From contig CBDEGR010000001.1 in the NCBI GenBank assembly GCA_965237895.1, positions 310,001-374,000 on the forward strand: a DNA stretch of 64,000 nucleotides, written 5' to 3'. The DNA comes from CBDEGR01 sp965237895. Lineage in GTDB: Bacteria > Acidobacteriota > Terriglobia > UBA7540 > JAPUME01. The position numbers and the translations under genes were made by a program. The notes beneath the pieces are model-generated. The model searched no databases. It was given only the letters and a program-made list of their open reading frames with translations, and was not told where the DNA came from. This document shows positions 27,973 to 36,653 of the stretch, in pieces (within the stretch, counting starts at the first letter, position 1; every line of letters starts with the position of its first letter).

Positions 27973-29148
27973 TTAGAGAATCGCCACAATGGCCTCCTGC
28001 GCCGGTCCCGTGACGCGCGCATGTCCCTCCTCAATATATATATTTACCTCACTCCGCACACCAAATTCCGGCAGGTAAATCCCCGGCTCGATGGAAAAGC
28101 AGGTGCGGGGGATAATGCGCCGCCCGTCGCGTGTCTCCAGGTTGTCCATGTTCGCTCCGTTGCCGTGCACTTCGCGGCCGATGGAGTGGCCCGTGCGGTG
28201 GACGAAGTACCTGCCGTATCCTTGCCCGGAGATCACCTTACGCGCCACATCGTCCACCTCCCAGCCGTGAATGGCGCGGCTTTCTCGAACTCCTCTTTGG
28301 ATAAATTCGACAGCCGCGTCGCGCGCCTGGCGGACGAGATTGAATATCTTCGTGAACTTTTCCGGAACACTCTCGCCGACGTAGCCCGTCCATGTAATGT
28401 CGAAATAGACCGATCCAGGGTGCTTCTTCTTTCCCCACACGTCGAGCAGAACGAAGTCTCCTTGGCGAATGGGAGCCGAGCCTTTCGCTGCCGGGCAGTA
28501 GTGGGGATTTCCCGTGTTGGCGTTGACGGCCACGGCCGGCGGCTCGGCGGTCTCAAGTTCCTCTTCCGCGAACCAACGGAGAATCTGCTGCTGAAGGTCG
28601 TACTCGGCAAGCGCTTGGGAGGCGCGAATGCTCTCCCGGATCGTACGGAACGCCCGGTTCATGACGGCGTGAATCGCCTTACCGGCCTCTTCGTGAGATT
28701 GGAGCGCTGCGGGCGACCAGCGCGCCTCAAAGAGTTGCACCAGGTCGGCGGAAGAGACCACCTCCGCGCCCAAACATCGGATTAACTCGACTGTGCCGCA
28801 GTCGACCAGCCCAATGTAGGGGATGTCGTTTTGCGGCGAGTACTGCATGGCGATTTTTTTATGCCCGGCCAGAATCCTTCCCAACAGTTCGCGCTGCTCC
28901 TTCCAGCCCGCGTATTCGAACTTCTTGCCGGGAAGGGAATCGAGATACCCGGCTTCAATGCGATGGACCAGTTTTACCGGATCGCCCGCGGCTGGAATCA
29001 GGTAGTACCAGCGCCGGGTGCACATTCCCACATCGAGCTTCAGCACCTCGTAGGCGATAGGGTCGCGGTGGTGGTGGTCGTAGAAGAGCCAGCCGTCGTA
29101 ACCGGCCTCTCCAAGCGATTTTTGGATGGCTGTAAGGTCCACTTTCAT
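27973..29148 (-). CDS. M24-family Xaa-Pro aminopeptidase
   Basis: 391 residues with a creatinase-like N-terminal domain and a pita-bread catalytic domain. Metal ligands are seen in order: Asp in LLDVWG, Asp in YFDITW, His in HRTGHSIGREVHG, Glu in FSIEPGIY and Glu in RSEVNIYI. It removes N-terminal residues that precede proline, in the cytoplasm. It starts 2 bases after the symporter gene, so the pair is cotranscribed: the symporter imports a solute and this enzyme may process peptides. Confidence 0.9.
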   Translation of the reverse strand: MKVDLTAIQKSLGEAGYDGWLFYDHHHRDPIAYEVLKLDVGMCTRRWYYLIPAAGDPVKLVHRIEAGYLDSLPGKKFEYAGWKEQRELLGRILAGHKKIAMQYSPQNDIPYIGLVDCGTVELIRCLGAEVVSSADLVQLFEARWSPAALQSHEEAGKAIHAVMNRAFRTIRESIRASQALAEYDLQQQILRWFAEEELETAEPPAVAVNANTGNPHYCPAAKGSAPIRQGDFVLLDVWGKKKHPGSVYFDITWTGYVGESVPEKFTKIFNLVRQARDAAVEFIQRGVRESRAIHGWEVDDVARKVISGQGYGRYFVHRTGHSIGREVHGNGANMDNLETRDGRRIIPRTCFSIEPGIYLPEFGVRSEVNIYIEEGHARVTGPAQEAIVAIL

Positions 29149-29150
29149 TC

Positions 29151-30611
29151 CTACTTAAAAAACGGTTTCCACTGCTCCTCGCGCGGGCGCGGCGTCAGCA
29201 GGCTCACCCCGACAAGACATATTAAAGATGCCGCCAGCGCCGGGTAGATCATCGGAATGTCGTCGGTGATTTGGCTGAGGCGCGCCAGGAGCGGAGATGC
29301 CGTTCCCGGATCAAGGGCCCCGAAAATCTTCCACACGACGGCCGTGGCCGTCCCGGCGAGAATTGAAGCCAGTCCTCCCGCTCCGGTCGCACGCTTCCAA
29401 AAGAACGCCGCCAGCACGGCCGGCGTGATCCCCGCCCCATAAACGTCGTAGGCGTAGACGGCGGTTTCAAGCACCGAGGGTTGGAAGCTCTGGAGAAAAG
29501 CTACCACGCCCAGCAGTACCACCGCCAGGCGCGAGTAGAGCAGCAGCCGCCGGTCGGGAGTGGCTCGATTGATGAATCGGTGGTAGAGGTCGTGGACCAG
29601 GGTCGTCGCCGGGGAGAAAAGATAATTGTTTCCCGTGGAGATGACCTGCGCCAAGACCGAACCCAGAAAGAACGCGCCCACCCAGGCGACCATTCCGTGC
29701 CGTGCCGAATAAGGAATGATTCCCCAGGCGGGAAACTCCCCCTGTTCGATTTGGGTCCGGTAGAGCACGCCGCCAATGACGGCCAGTAGGACGATGGCCG
29801 TTTCCAAGATCAGTGTTCCCACAAGCCAACCGGCGACGGAGACCCTCGCATCGCGCTCCGTCCGGGCGGAAAAGAATTTCTGGTAGATGTTCTGGTTGCC
29901 GATCAGAAGCATGAACGTGGGGAGGAAGTAACCCAACGCTTCCAACCCGCTCATCGACCCAAGCGCCGTCATGTGGCTCGGCGGCAGGGACCGTTTTATG
30001 TTTTCCCAACCGCCGGCCTCGCCTAGCAGGAGCGGCAAGGCAGTCAAGCAACCGATCGTTACCATCGCTCCCACCACTAAATCCACATAGGCCACCGAGG
30101 ACATGCCGGCCAGGGCGGTAAAGACGATGACGAAGACAGCGACGATCAACATGCCCTGACGCTCGTCGATGCCGAAGGCCAGGTTCAGAATCCTCCCGCC
30201 GCCCTTGAACTGATAGCTGACGATAGCGGTGTAGGAGACGATGATGCAGAGTGTTCCCATCAAGCGCGCCCAGATTCCGTAGCGCGTCTCCAGCAGATCG
30301 GGCACGGTGAATTGGGCGAACTTCCGTACCCGCCCGGCCAGGAAGTAGATGACGATCAGACCGGCCCATCCGCCCGCCGGGAACCACAGCGCCGCCAATC
30401 CCTCTTCGTAGGCCAACTCCGCCCCGCCGAACAGACTGCCCGCGCCGATCCAGGAGCAGAGCAGCGTTGCCACCAGCACCGGTGCGGAAAGCGACCTTCC
30501 CGCTACCAGGAAGTCGGCAGAGGTCTTTACTTTCCTCGTCTGGTAGATGCCGACCCACAGCATCCCGGCCAGCAAGAGAATGAGAACCGCGTAGTAAACG
30601 TCGTAAAGCAT
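29151..30611 (-). CDS. Sodium:solute symporter (SSS family)
   Basis: 486 residues and about 13 membrane helices. The conserved core is seen in LVAGRSLSAPVLVATLLCSW, IGAGSLFGGAELAYEEG and GMSSVAYVDLVVGAMV. It imports a solute with sodium; proline, pantothenate, sugars and acetate are all substrates of this family. It belongs to the operon yggS, DUF167, symporter, peptidase; the M24 partner downstream would suit an amino-acid or peptide-related substrate, but this is a guess. Confidence 0.9.
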   Translation of the reverse strand: MLYDVYYAVLILLLAGMLWVGIYQTRKVKTSADFLVAGRSLSAPVLVATLLCSWIGAGSLFGGAELAYEEGLAALWFPAGGWAGLIVIYFLAGRVRKFAQFTVPDLLETRYGIWARLMGTLCIIVSYTAIVSYQFKGGGRILNLAFGIDERQGMLIVAVFVIVFTALAGMSSVAYVDLVVGAMVTIGCLTALPLLLGEAGGWENIKRSLPPSHMTALGSMSGLEALGYFLPTFMLLIGNQNIYQKFFSARTERDARVSVAGWLVGTLILETAIVLLAVIGGVLYRTQIEQGEFPAWGIIPYSARHGMVAWVGAFFLGSVLAQVISTGNNYLFSPATTLVHDLYHRFINRATPDRRLLLYSRLAVVLLGVVAFLQSFQPSVLETAVYAYDVYGAGITPAVLAAFFWKRATGAGGLASILAGTATAVVWKIFGALDPGTASPLLARLSQITDDIPMIYPALAASLICLVGVSLLTPRPREEQWKPFFK

Positions 30612-30620
30612 GGTGGTCGC

Positions 30621-30938
30621 CTACTTAGGTTTTGAAATGTGAGCTTCAAGCCGCGCCGCCGTCTGGGAAGCCGGATGCCCTGCGATGCGAATCAGCTTCC
30701 GCGTGGAGCGGTGCCCGGTGACGATCTCAATGGAATTCGTCGGAATCTTGAGTCGGCGGCGAAAGAATTCTACGACGGCCTTGTTGGCTTCACCTGCAAC
30801 GGGCGGGGCCGTCACGCGCAACCGTAGCCCGTGTCCATCCAACAGCAATTCTTCTTTCGACGAGTGCGGCTGCACGTGCAGCTAAAATGTAACTTTCTTG
30901 CCCTCAGCCTGAAATTCGAATTTACTTGATGCGCTCAC
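30621..30938 (-). CDS. DUF167 (YggU-family) protein with in-frame amber codon near its start
   Basis: The conserved part reads LRVTAPPVAGEANKAVVEFF and IVTGHRSTRKLIRIAG, the DUF167 signature. The frame is open from a GTG at 30875. Upstream, the same frame encodes a plausible start (VSASSKFEFQAEGKKVTF from GTG at 30938) but is broken by TAG at 30882-30884. Either the longer gene carries a nonsense mutation or translation begins at 30875, cutting the first beta strand. It follows yggS by a few bases and precedes the symporter by 9, as in typical yggS-yggU neighbourhoods. Confidence 0.75.
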
Positions 30939-30943
30939 GGGAT

Positions 30944-31648
30944 TCAACGCTTTGTTCTTTCCCCGAAAATCACCGAGCCGACGCGAATGATCGTTGCGCC
31001 TTCTTCAATGGCGATCTCAAAATCGTGGCTCATGCCCATGGAGAGTTCGTTGAAGGATACGTGGGAGATATTTTCGCTCGCAAGCCGCTCGGCCAATTCC
31101 CGCAGGCGGCGGAAGTAGGGGCGGACCCGCTCCGGGTCTTCGTGATAGGGCGGCAGGGTCATCAGGCCCCGGACGCGGAGATGCGCCAGCTCAGATACCT
31201 GCCGCAGAAATCCCGGCAGTTCCACCTCCTTCATGCCCGACTTTGTCTCTTCCCCGGCCAAATCTACCTGTACCAGTACGGGCAACGGCTGGTTTTTCGC
31301 AGCCTGCGCTTGATCGAGTTTTTGAGCCAGCCTCAAGCTGTCGAGCGATTCGACGGTATGGAAGAGTTCGGCTGCCTTCTTGGCCTTATTCGTTTGCAGA
31401 TGCCCGATCAAGTGCCAGGTGATGTCCAGGTCGGCCAGTTGCGCGATCTTGCCTTCGGCTTCCTGAATGCGGTTTTCACCGAAACACCGCAGCCCAGCTT
31501 CATAGGCCTCCCGAACCCTTTCCGCCGGAAAGGTTTTGGAGACGGCTACCAGCGTGACGCTTTCCGGCGGCCTTCCGGCGCGGCGGCAAGCCCGGGCGAT
31601 TCTCTCATTTACTTTTTCGATATTATTACGAATCAAGACAGGACGCAC
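30944..31648 (-). CDS. yggS: PLP homeostasis protein, YggS/PROSC family
   Basis: 234 residues from a GTG start. Motifs are VTLVAVSKTFPAERV, with the PLP-binding lysine in SKT, then FGENRIQEAEGK, WHLIGHLQTNKAK, and ELSMGMSHDFEIAIEEGAT. It is an alanine-racemase-fold protein that buffers PLP and affects amino-acid metabolism; cytoplasmic. It is the first gene of the four-gene minus-strand operon down to 27973. Confidence 0.95.
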   Translation of the reverse strand: MRPVLIRNNIEKVNERIARACRRAGRPPESVTLVAVSKTFPAERVREAYEAGLRCFGENRIQEAEGKIAQLADLDITWHLIGHLQTNKAKKAAELFHTVESLDSLRLAQKLDQAQAAKNQPLPVLVQVDLAGEETKSGMKEVELPGFLRQVSELAHLRVRGLMTLPPYHEDPERVRPYFRRLRELAERLASENISHVSFNELSMGMSHDFEIAIEEGATIIRVGSVIFGERTKR

Positions 31649-31747
31649 TCCCCTAGTGATGCAAGGCCTTCATTCTAGCATCACGGAGGGTACTGTAAGC
31701 TCCTGATCAGGAATCCGATTCCTAAGGCTGGGGTCGAACACGGCGTT

Positions 31748-31808
31748 TATTCTATTCGGGAAAGTTCATCCGCCGCAGCAGGTCCTGGAAGCGCGGGTCG
31801 GAGCGGAG
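31748..31808 (-). pseudogene. C-terminal scar of a Ser/Thr kinase-TPR protein
   Basis: The minus strand reads PLRSDPRFQDLLRRMNFPE and a stop, almost the same as 2088-2149. It is isolated and abuts another scar (31812-31949). Confidence 0.55.
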
Positions 31809-31811
31809 GGG

Positions 31812-31949
31812 GTTACGATCCCGGCCATATCATCAGCCCTCGGCGTCTCCAATCCTTACGCCGCAGACATCCGCGCCGGCCGGCACCGCCCACATCCACG
31901 CCACTGGCAGACTCTCGCTCAACTCGTTGGCGTTTCGCCCGATGAGTGA
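31812..31949 (+). pseudogene. Helix-turn-helix-like C-terminal fragment
   Basis: A 45-residue frame without start: IPAISSALGVSNPYAADIR, then AGRHRPHPRHWQTLAQLVGV and a stop. It resembles the HTH tail of mobile-element or recombination proteins. The parent gene is gone. Confidence 0.45.
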
Positions 31950-31983
31950 GCCCACAATATGCCGAACACACTTGTTTTCCTAT

Positions 31984-32090
31984 TTCGGGCGGGATTCCCC
32001 CCATCGCGGCCATGGCGAGGTGAGCTTGGTACAGGAGGGCGACTGGTGTATAATTGTGCGGAAAGGTAAAGTTGAAATCGGAAATTCCGG
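31984..32090 (+). repeat. Dispersed repeat family A, copy 3
   Basis: Best-preserved copy by promoter consensus: TTGGTA (32026-32031), 17 bp, TATAAT (32049-32054), and the leader GGAAAGGTAAAGTTGAAATC. It is in the opposite orientation to copies 1 and 2. There is no gene immediately downstream; the next one on this strand is the aquaporin at 32426. Confidence 0.8.
32026..32054 (+). promoter_or_regulatory. Candidate sigma-70 promoter inside repeat A
   Basis: A perfect -10 (TATAAT) and a four-of-six -35 (TTGGTA) with 17 bp spacing. It reads toward the aquaporin gene 370 bases away. Confidence 0.55.
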
Positions 32091-32425
32091 TTTGGATCGC
32101 CAAGAGCCCCGTACTCGACGACAGCCAACCTTATCGTACAATAATCCGCTGAGATGGTTCCCCCCACGCCGCCCCGCACCACATGCTCAAATTGCACTAA
32201 AATGGTGCAAAAAGGGGATAGGGGTTTGCAATCTTAGTTCGCCTATCTCCTATCCCGTCAACGCGAGCAGACCGGGCGTCGGCATTCTGCAAATGAACCT
32301 TTCCTGAGGGAGGTCTATGTCTCCTTGGGCTTTTGAGCAAATTTGTGGCAGAATGGGCGAGCCTATCAGTCGGCAGTGGATTTGGGGGTGGGAAGCAAAA
32401 TTTCTGAATTTGGGGAGTGGAATCG
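32091..32425. other. Intergenic, possible leader of the aquaporin gene
   Basis: No conserved frame. It ends with GGGGAG, the ribosome-binding site of the gene at 32426. Confidence 0.45.
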
Positions 32426-33256
32426 ATGGCGCAGAATTCTCCTTCGTGGCTTGGCCATGCGGTGGCCGAGTTTCTTGGAACGTTTCTTCTGGTTTTTATC
32501 GGTGATATGGGGATTGCCGCAGCGGTCCTGGGCAACGCCTATGACCTGACGGGCGTGGCGCTGATGTGGGGCATGGGCGTGGTATTTGCGATTTATATTG
32601 TCGGGGCGATCTCCGGCGCGCACCTGAATCCGGCCGTGAGCCTGGCGATGGCTTCGCTCGGCAAACTGCCCTGGGGCAAGGTGCCGAACTACATCGGCGC
32701 GCAGGTGGCGGGAGCCTTCATGGCCGCGCTGGCCGTCTATATCTGCTGGGAGAGTGCGATTGAGGCCGCCGTGACGAAGATGGGCGTTGAAATCGGCGCT
32801 CCAGGTACTCAGAAGTTGGCGATGATCTTTGCCTGCTACTATCCCAACCCGGCCATGTTCGGAACCAAGAAGAGCGCGTTGGCTCAGGTGGGCACCGGCT
32901 CGGCCTTCATGGCTGAAGTTCTGATGACTGCTGTTCTGGTGATGGTCATCTTAGCGGTGCTCAACGAGAAGAACTCCTTGGCGCCGAAGTCGAATATGGC
33001 GCCCCTCTTTATCGGCTTAACGGTGATGGCAATGGTGGGCATCGGCGGCGCGGCGACCATGACGGCCATCAACCCGGCGCGCGACTTCGGCCCGCGGCTG
33101 TTTTCTCTCTTAGTCGGCTTCGGCAAGATCGCTTTCCCCGGTCCGCAGGGTCATGAATTCTGGCTCTACATCATCGGACCCATCATCGGCGGCCTGCTCG
33201 GCGGGCAAATCTACCAGAAGGCGATTGTCCGTTTCCTGGGCGGCGCCAAGTCCTAG
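32426..33256 (+). CDS. MIP-family channel, glycerol facilitator type
   Basis: 276 residues, six transmembrane helices and two NPA half-helices: HLNPAVS and AINPARDFGPR. The Asp after the second NPA motif (NPARD) is typical of aquaglyceroporins. It lets glycerol and similar small neutral solutes cross the inner membrane. I chose the ATG at 32426 because GGGGAG lies 8 bases ahead; an upstream GTG at 32417 overlaps that site. No glycerol kinase is adjacent. Confidence 0.92.
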   Translation: MAQNSPSWLGHAVAEFLGTFLLVFIGDMGIAAAVLGNAYDLTGVALMWGMGVVFAIYIVGAISGAHLNPAVSLAMASLGKLPWGKVPNYIGAQVAGAFMAALAVYICWESAIEAAVTKMGVEIGAPGTQKLAMIFACYYPNPAMFGTKKSALAQVGTGSAFMAEVLMTAVLVMVILAVLNEKNSLAPKSNMAPLFIGLTVMAMVGIGGAATMTAINPARDFGPRLFSLLVGFGKIAFPGPQGHEFWLYIIGPIIGGLLGGQIYQKAIVRFLGGAKS

Positions 33257-33310
33257 CCGGGACCCGGTTCGCTTGGAGGTCGGCAGCCGCAGGTCTTTGA
33301 TGGCATTAGG

Positions 33311-33334
33311 GGCTGGCCCTAGGGGTCAGCCTTT
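33311..33334 (+). terminator. Possible terminator after the aquaporin gene
   Basis: GGCTGGCC TAGG-type loop GGTCAGCC, an 8 bp stem with one mismatch, followed by a short T run. It is 55 bases after the stop codon. Confidence 0.4.
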
Positions 33335-33530
33335 GCGTTCTCCAAGGCGCGCGAGTAGACAAATAGACAGCGCTTGCCCGATTTGGTCTGGCTGGAAACG
33401 GCTTATGAAAATCGGTCCGGCCGACCCGCGTTTCTAAAACCTCCTCCGCCGCCAGGACTTCCCGCCCTGAGCCCGCCGCGTTGACTTGGCCTCGGGTGTA
33501 GCCTACGATACCCTCATCAACTCAGGCAAA

Positions 33531-33742
33531 TCCCTATAATCGGCAAGAAGATTTCGCTTTATCACGTTACCGGTGCGCTCGGTGCGGGCGGCATGGGAGA
33601 GGTGTATCGCGCCACCGACACGCGGCTCGACCGTGACGTGGCCCTGAAAGTTCTCCCCGCCGGAGCCTTGGCCGACGAAGCTGCCCGGAAGCGTTTCTGC
33701 AAAGAGGCTCTGGCACTCTCCAAGCTCAACCACTCCGTGCGG
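33531..33742 (+). pseudogene. N-terminal scar of a Ser/Thr protein kinase
   Basis: The frame reads GKKISLYHVTGALGAGGMGE, then VYRATDTRLDRDVALKVLP and a helix up to KLNH. This covers the glycine loop (GAGGMGEVY) and the ATP-binding lysine (ALK) of a Hanks-type kinase. No start codon is left (ATA where ATG is expected). It breaks off at about 33742, where a TolC-family gene begins in another frame. Confidence 0.75.
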
Positions 33743-33744
33743 CG

Positions 33745-34890
33745 CAAGGACGAAAGATCCAGGCTGGGGTCTATCCCAATCCGAGTGTGGGGTACACCGC
33801 CGACAAAATCAGCACCGGCCCCGTGAGCCGAGGTGGTGAGCACGGCTTCTTCGTAGAGCAGGAGATCGTCACAGGTGGCAAGCTGAGACTCAGCCGCAGT
33901 GTTTTCGACCGGGAGGTGATGCAGGCGGAGGCAGAAGTGCAAATGCAGACGTACCGGGTGCTGAACACTGTCCGGCTCTTCTATTACCACGTACTGGGGG
34001 TACAGCGGCTTGTGGAACTGCGGAGTGAGCTCGCCGGCCTAGTCCGCCGGGCGGTGGATATCTCCCAGCAGCTGGTCAACGTCGGCTAGGCGGATCAACC
34101 CGACTTTTTAGAGGCCGAGGTGGAGGCGCAGCGCGCGGAGCTTGCCCTGATCGCGGCGCGGAATAACCGGGAACGGATCTGGCAACAGTTGGCTGCTGTT
34201 GTTGGCGTTCCATCCTTGCGCTCCGCCCCGCTGGCGGGAGGCCTGGACGGGGCCGTACCCGAACTGGAATTCGACAGCGTCCTGGAAAGCCTTTTACGCG
34301 AGAGTCCCGAGATCAAGATTGCCGAAGCGGGCGTGACACGCGCCCAGCAAGCTCTCAAGCGCGCTCGGGTAGAGTGGATTCCGAATATCGTCGTGCGCGG
34401 CGGTTATCGCTACAACCGCGAACTACTGGAGCTAGGAGGGACACCCGTGGGCGCGGAAGGCTTCGTCGATGTCGGCGTGCGGATACCTATCTTTGATCGC
34501 AACCAGGGCAACGTTAAATCAGCCCGCGCTGAACTCGAGCGTGCCCGGCTGGAGATTGAACGAGTAAAGCTGTCCCTGCGCGCGCGCCTGGCGGCTACCT
34601 ACCGGAACTATCTCGACGCTGCGGCGCTCGTCGACAAGTACCGAAACGCCGTGATCCCCCGCGCGCAACGAGCCTACGATCTGTACCTGAATAGTTACCA
34701 GCAGATGACTGCTGCCTACCCGCAAGTGCTCATCGCCCAACGGACTCTTTTTCAGTTGCAGGTGGACCATGTCGAGGCGCTGGTAAGCGTGTGGCAAAGC
34801 ATTGTCCGGATCCGTGGACTGCTTCTGGTGGACAGCGTCGAGGCGCTGCCCATGGCGGGCGAGGTCACGAGACCCTTCCCGGCGGGTTCC
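33745..34890 (+). pseudogene. TolC-family outer-membrane efflux protein, 5'-truncated, with amber codon
   Basis: The sequence carries both coiled-coil halves of an OEP/CusC-type protein: VYPNPSVGYTADKI, EQEIVTGGKLRLSR, then EAEVEAQRAELALIAA and VRIPIFDRNQGN. The N-terminal signal and first strand are missing because the gene is joined to a kinase fragment at about 33743. A TAG at 34087-34089 (NVG-stop-ADQPDF) interrupts the frame; CAG is the likely original. The reading frame goes on to 35115 into sequence antisense to the next gene. No pump genes are next to it. Confidence 0.75.
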
Positions 34891-35741
34891 GAGGAGCCGT
34901 GCAGGTCGAAGAGAACCCTCGCTTCGCCTTTCGTGGCGATTTCCCGGTCGAAGAATTCCACAATGCGGTCCCGCCGCGCCAGCAGGGCCTTGATCTGTTT
35001 TTTTCAGGTAAGGGAGGAGGTCCGCTTCGAGCGTCTCAGAATCCAGAGCGCGGAGCGCGGCCAGCAGGTGGCGGTCGCAACGGACCAGATTTTTTCTATT
35101 TTCAGTTTTCGATGAAGCCGGAAGGCACGCGTGTGGTCGATCATCCAGAGCTTCCATTCCCTCGTGATCAGCAGGTTTCCCAGATTGCGGTCCATGTTGT
35201 AGATCAACTGATCGAAGACCCGCACGCAATAGATTTGCCGGTTCCACGGTTCCACATCCGGCACCTCGATCTTCTGCCTGTAGCGTTCCCGCTCGCTCAT
35301 CAGTACGCCGTCGATCCACCAGGTGAAGGCCGAGCTCTCGCCCTTGAACCGCCTCTCCACCGAGACGGGGACCATGCCCAGGCCTAAGAGCTTGTCCAGC
35401 CGATAAGCCGCGATGTTGTACTTATAACTGTCGGTGAAGTTCAATTCCTTTCCGTGAATGGTCCGGTACTCGATGCGGTAGATATCCACCGTTTGAATGT
35501 GCGCCTTATGGGTAAGGGTTCCCTCGGTGAGCGTGGCCTTCCGGGGATGGGTGACGCCGACCGAAATGTTTCGAATTTTTCCGATCTGCGCGGTGCGCAG
35601 GAACTCTTCCTTCTGTTCGCGGGTAAGGACGGGAGCGGCAGGCGACGGCGTGGCGAGGGTCGTCTCCGCCCAGGCCGGAGAGCAGGCGGCCGGCAGAAGC
35701 AGTACGACACAGAGAGCTTTCCTCACAATGTTCATTTTCAT
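34850..35741 (-). pseudogene. Secreted atypical kinase-like protein (HipA/FAM20-like), frameshifted
   Basis: From the ATG at 35741 there is a signal peptide (CVVLLLPAACSPAWAE). The body has YKYNIAAYRLDKLLGLGMVP, WWIDGVLM, VFDQLIYNMDRNLGNLLIT and WKLWMIDHTRAFRLH. The Asp-Asn and Ile-Asp-His-Thr pattern recalls the catalytic and metal-binding loops of HipA/PI-kinase-like or FAM20-type kinases. The frame shifts near 35095 and again near 35000: LVRCDRHLLAALRALDSE and EFFDREIATKGEARVLFDLH are the continuing segments. It may be a real pseudogene or carry sequencing errors. Substrate unknown. Confidence 0.6.
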
Positions 35742-35978
35742 CCTCTACCTCGATCCTGCTTTCCCACCCCCATGTCATCGGAGACAATGCCGCTACTCTT
35801 TCTATCAGCAAGGAAAAACAGGGGTTTACGAGAGAATCTTGATTCGGCCGGGGCCGCGTCGCTCAAAGCTGCGCCCAGGGAGTGAAGTCTTTGCTTGCCG
35901 CCGGTGGGCAGGTCGAACTAGGATAGTGGCAGGTTTCGATCCCGAAACGTTTTCAATCTCCCGAAGGCAAACCCGGCT

Positions 35979-36653
35979 TTGGCGAAGCGCGGAAAATTTA
36001 TCACCCTGGAAGGTATCGACGGCACGGGCAAGAGTACCCAATTGCGCGCCTTGGTCCGTTATCTGAAGAGCCGCGGCATTCCGGTCCGCGTGACCTATGA
36101 GCCCGGCGGCACGCCGGTCGGCGAGAGTGTTCGGCGAATTTTGTTGAGCGGCAAGTCGGCGGGATTGGACGCGCGGGCCGAGCTGGCCTTGTTCTATGCG
36201 GCGCGCGCCCAGCACATTCGGGAGGTGATTCTGCCCGCGCTCCGAGCCGGAGATTGGGTTGTGAGCGACCGCTTCAGCGACGCCTCGATGGCTTATCAGG
36301 GCTACGGCCGACGGCTGGGCCGCGCCGCCGTGGACGCCTTCGAAAAAGTTGTTTGCCGCGGGTTGAAGCCGGACCTTACGCTGGTTCTCGATTTGAATCC
36401 TGGGGAGAGTCTTCGCCGCGCGCGCCGCCGGGAATCCCGGAGAAATTCGGCCCAAGCGCGTTTCGAATCCGAACCCGTCGCTTTTCATCGCCGGGTCCGG
36501 GCCGGATATCGGGACATTGCCCGTCGCGAGCCACGGCGTGTGAAATGGATTGATGCGGCGCGGCCCGAGGCGGAAGTGCAGGAAGACCTGCGCCGGGCGG
36601 TGGGAAAAATTCTGCCGGGTAAATCCCGACCGGCGGGGAAACGAGTAAAATGA
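35979..36653 (+). CDS. tmk: Thymidylate kinase
   Basis: 224 residues from a TTG start. It phosphorylates dTMP to dTDP. P-loop GIDGTGKST, the DR(F/Y) motif in VVSDRFSDASMAYQGYGR, and the lid region with RRARRRESRRNS are present. The 3' end overlaps holB by 4 bases (ATGA), so the two are translationally coupled, a common tmk-holB arrangement. Confidence 0.96.
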   Translation: MAKRGKFITLEGIDGTGKSTQLRALVRYLKSRGIPVRVTYEPGGTPVGESVRRILLSGKSAGLDARAELALFYAARAQHIREVILPALRAGDWVVSDRFSDASMAYQGYGRRLGRAAVDAFEKVVCRGLKPDLTLVLDLNPGESLRRARRRESRRNSAQARFESEPVAFHRRVRAGYRDIARREPRRVKWIDAARPEAEVQEDLRRAVGKILPGKSRPAGKRVK

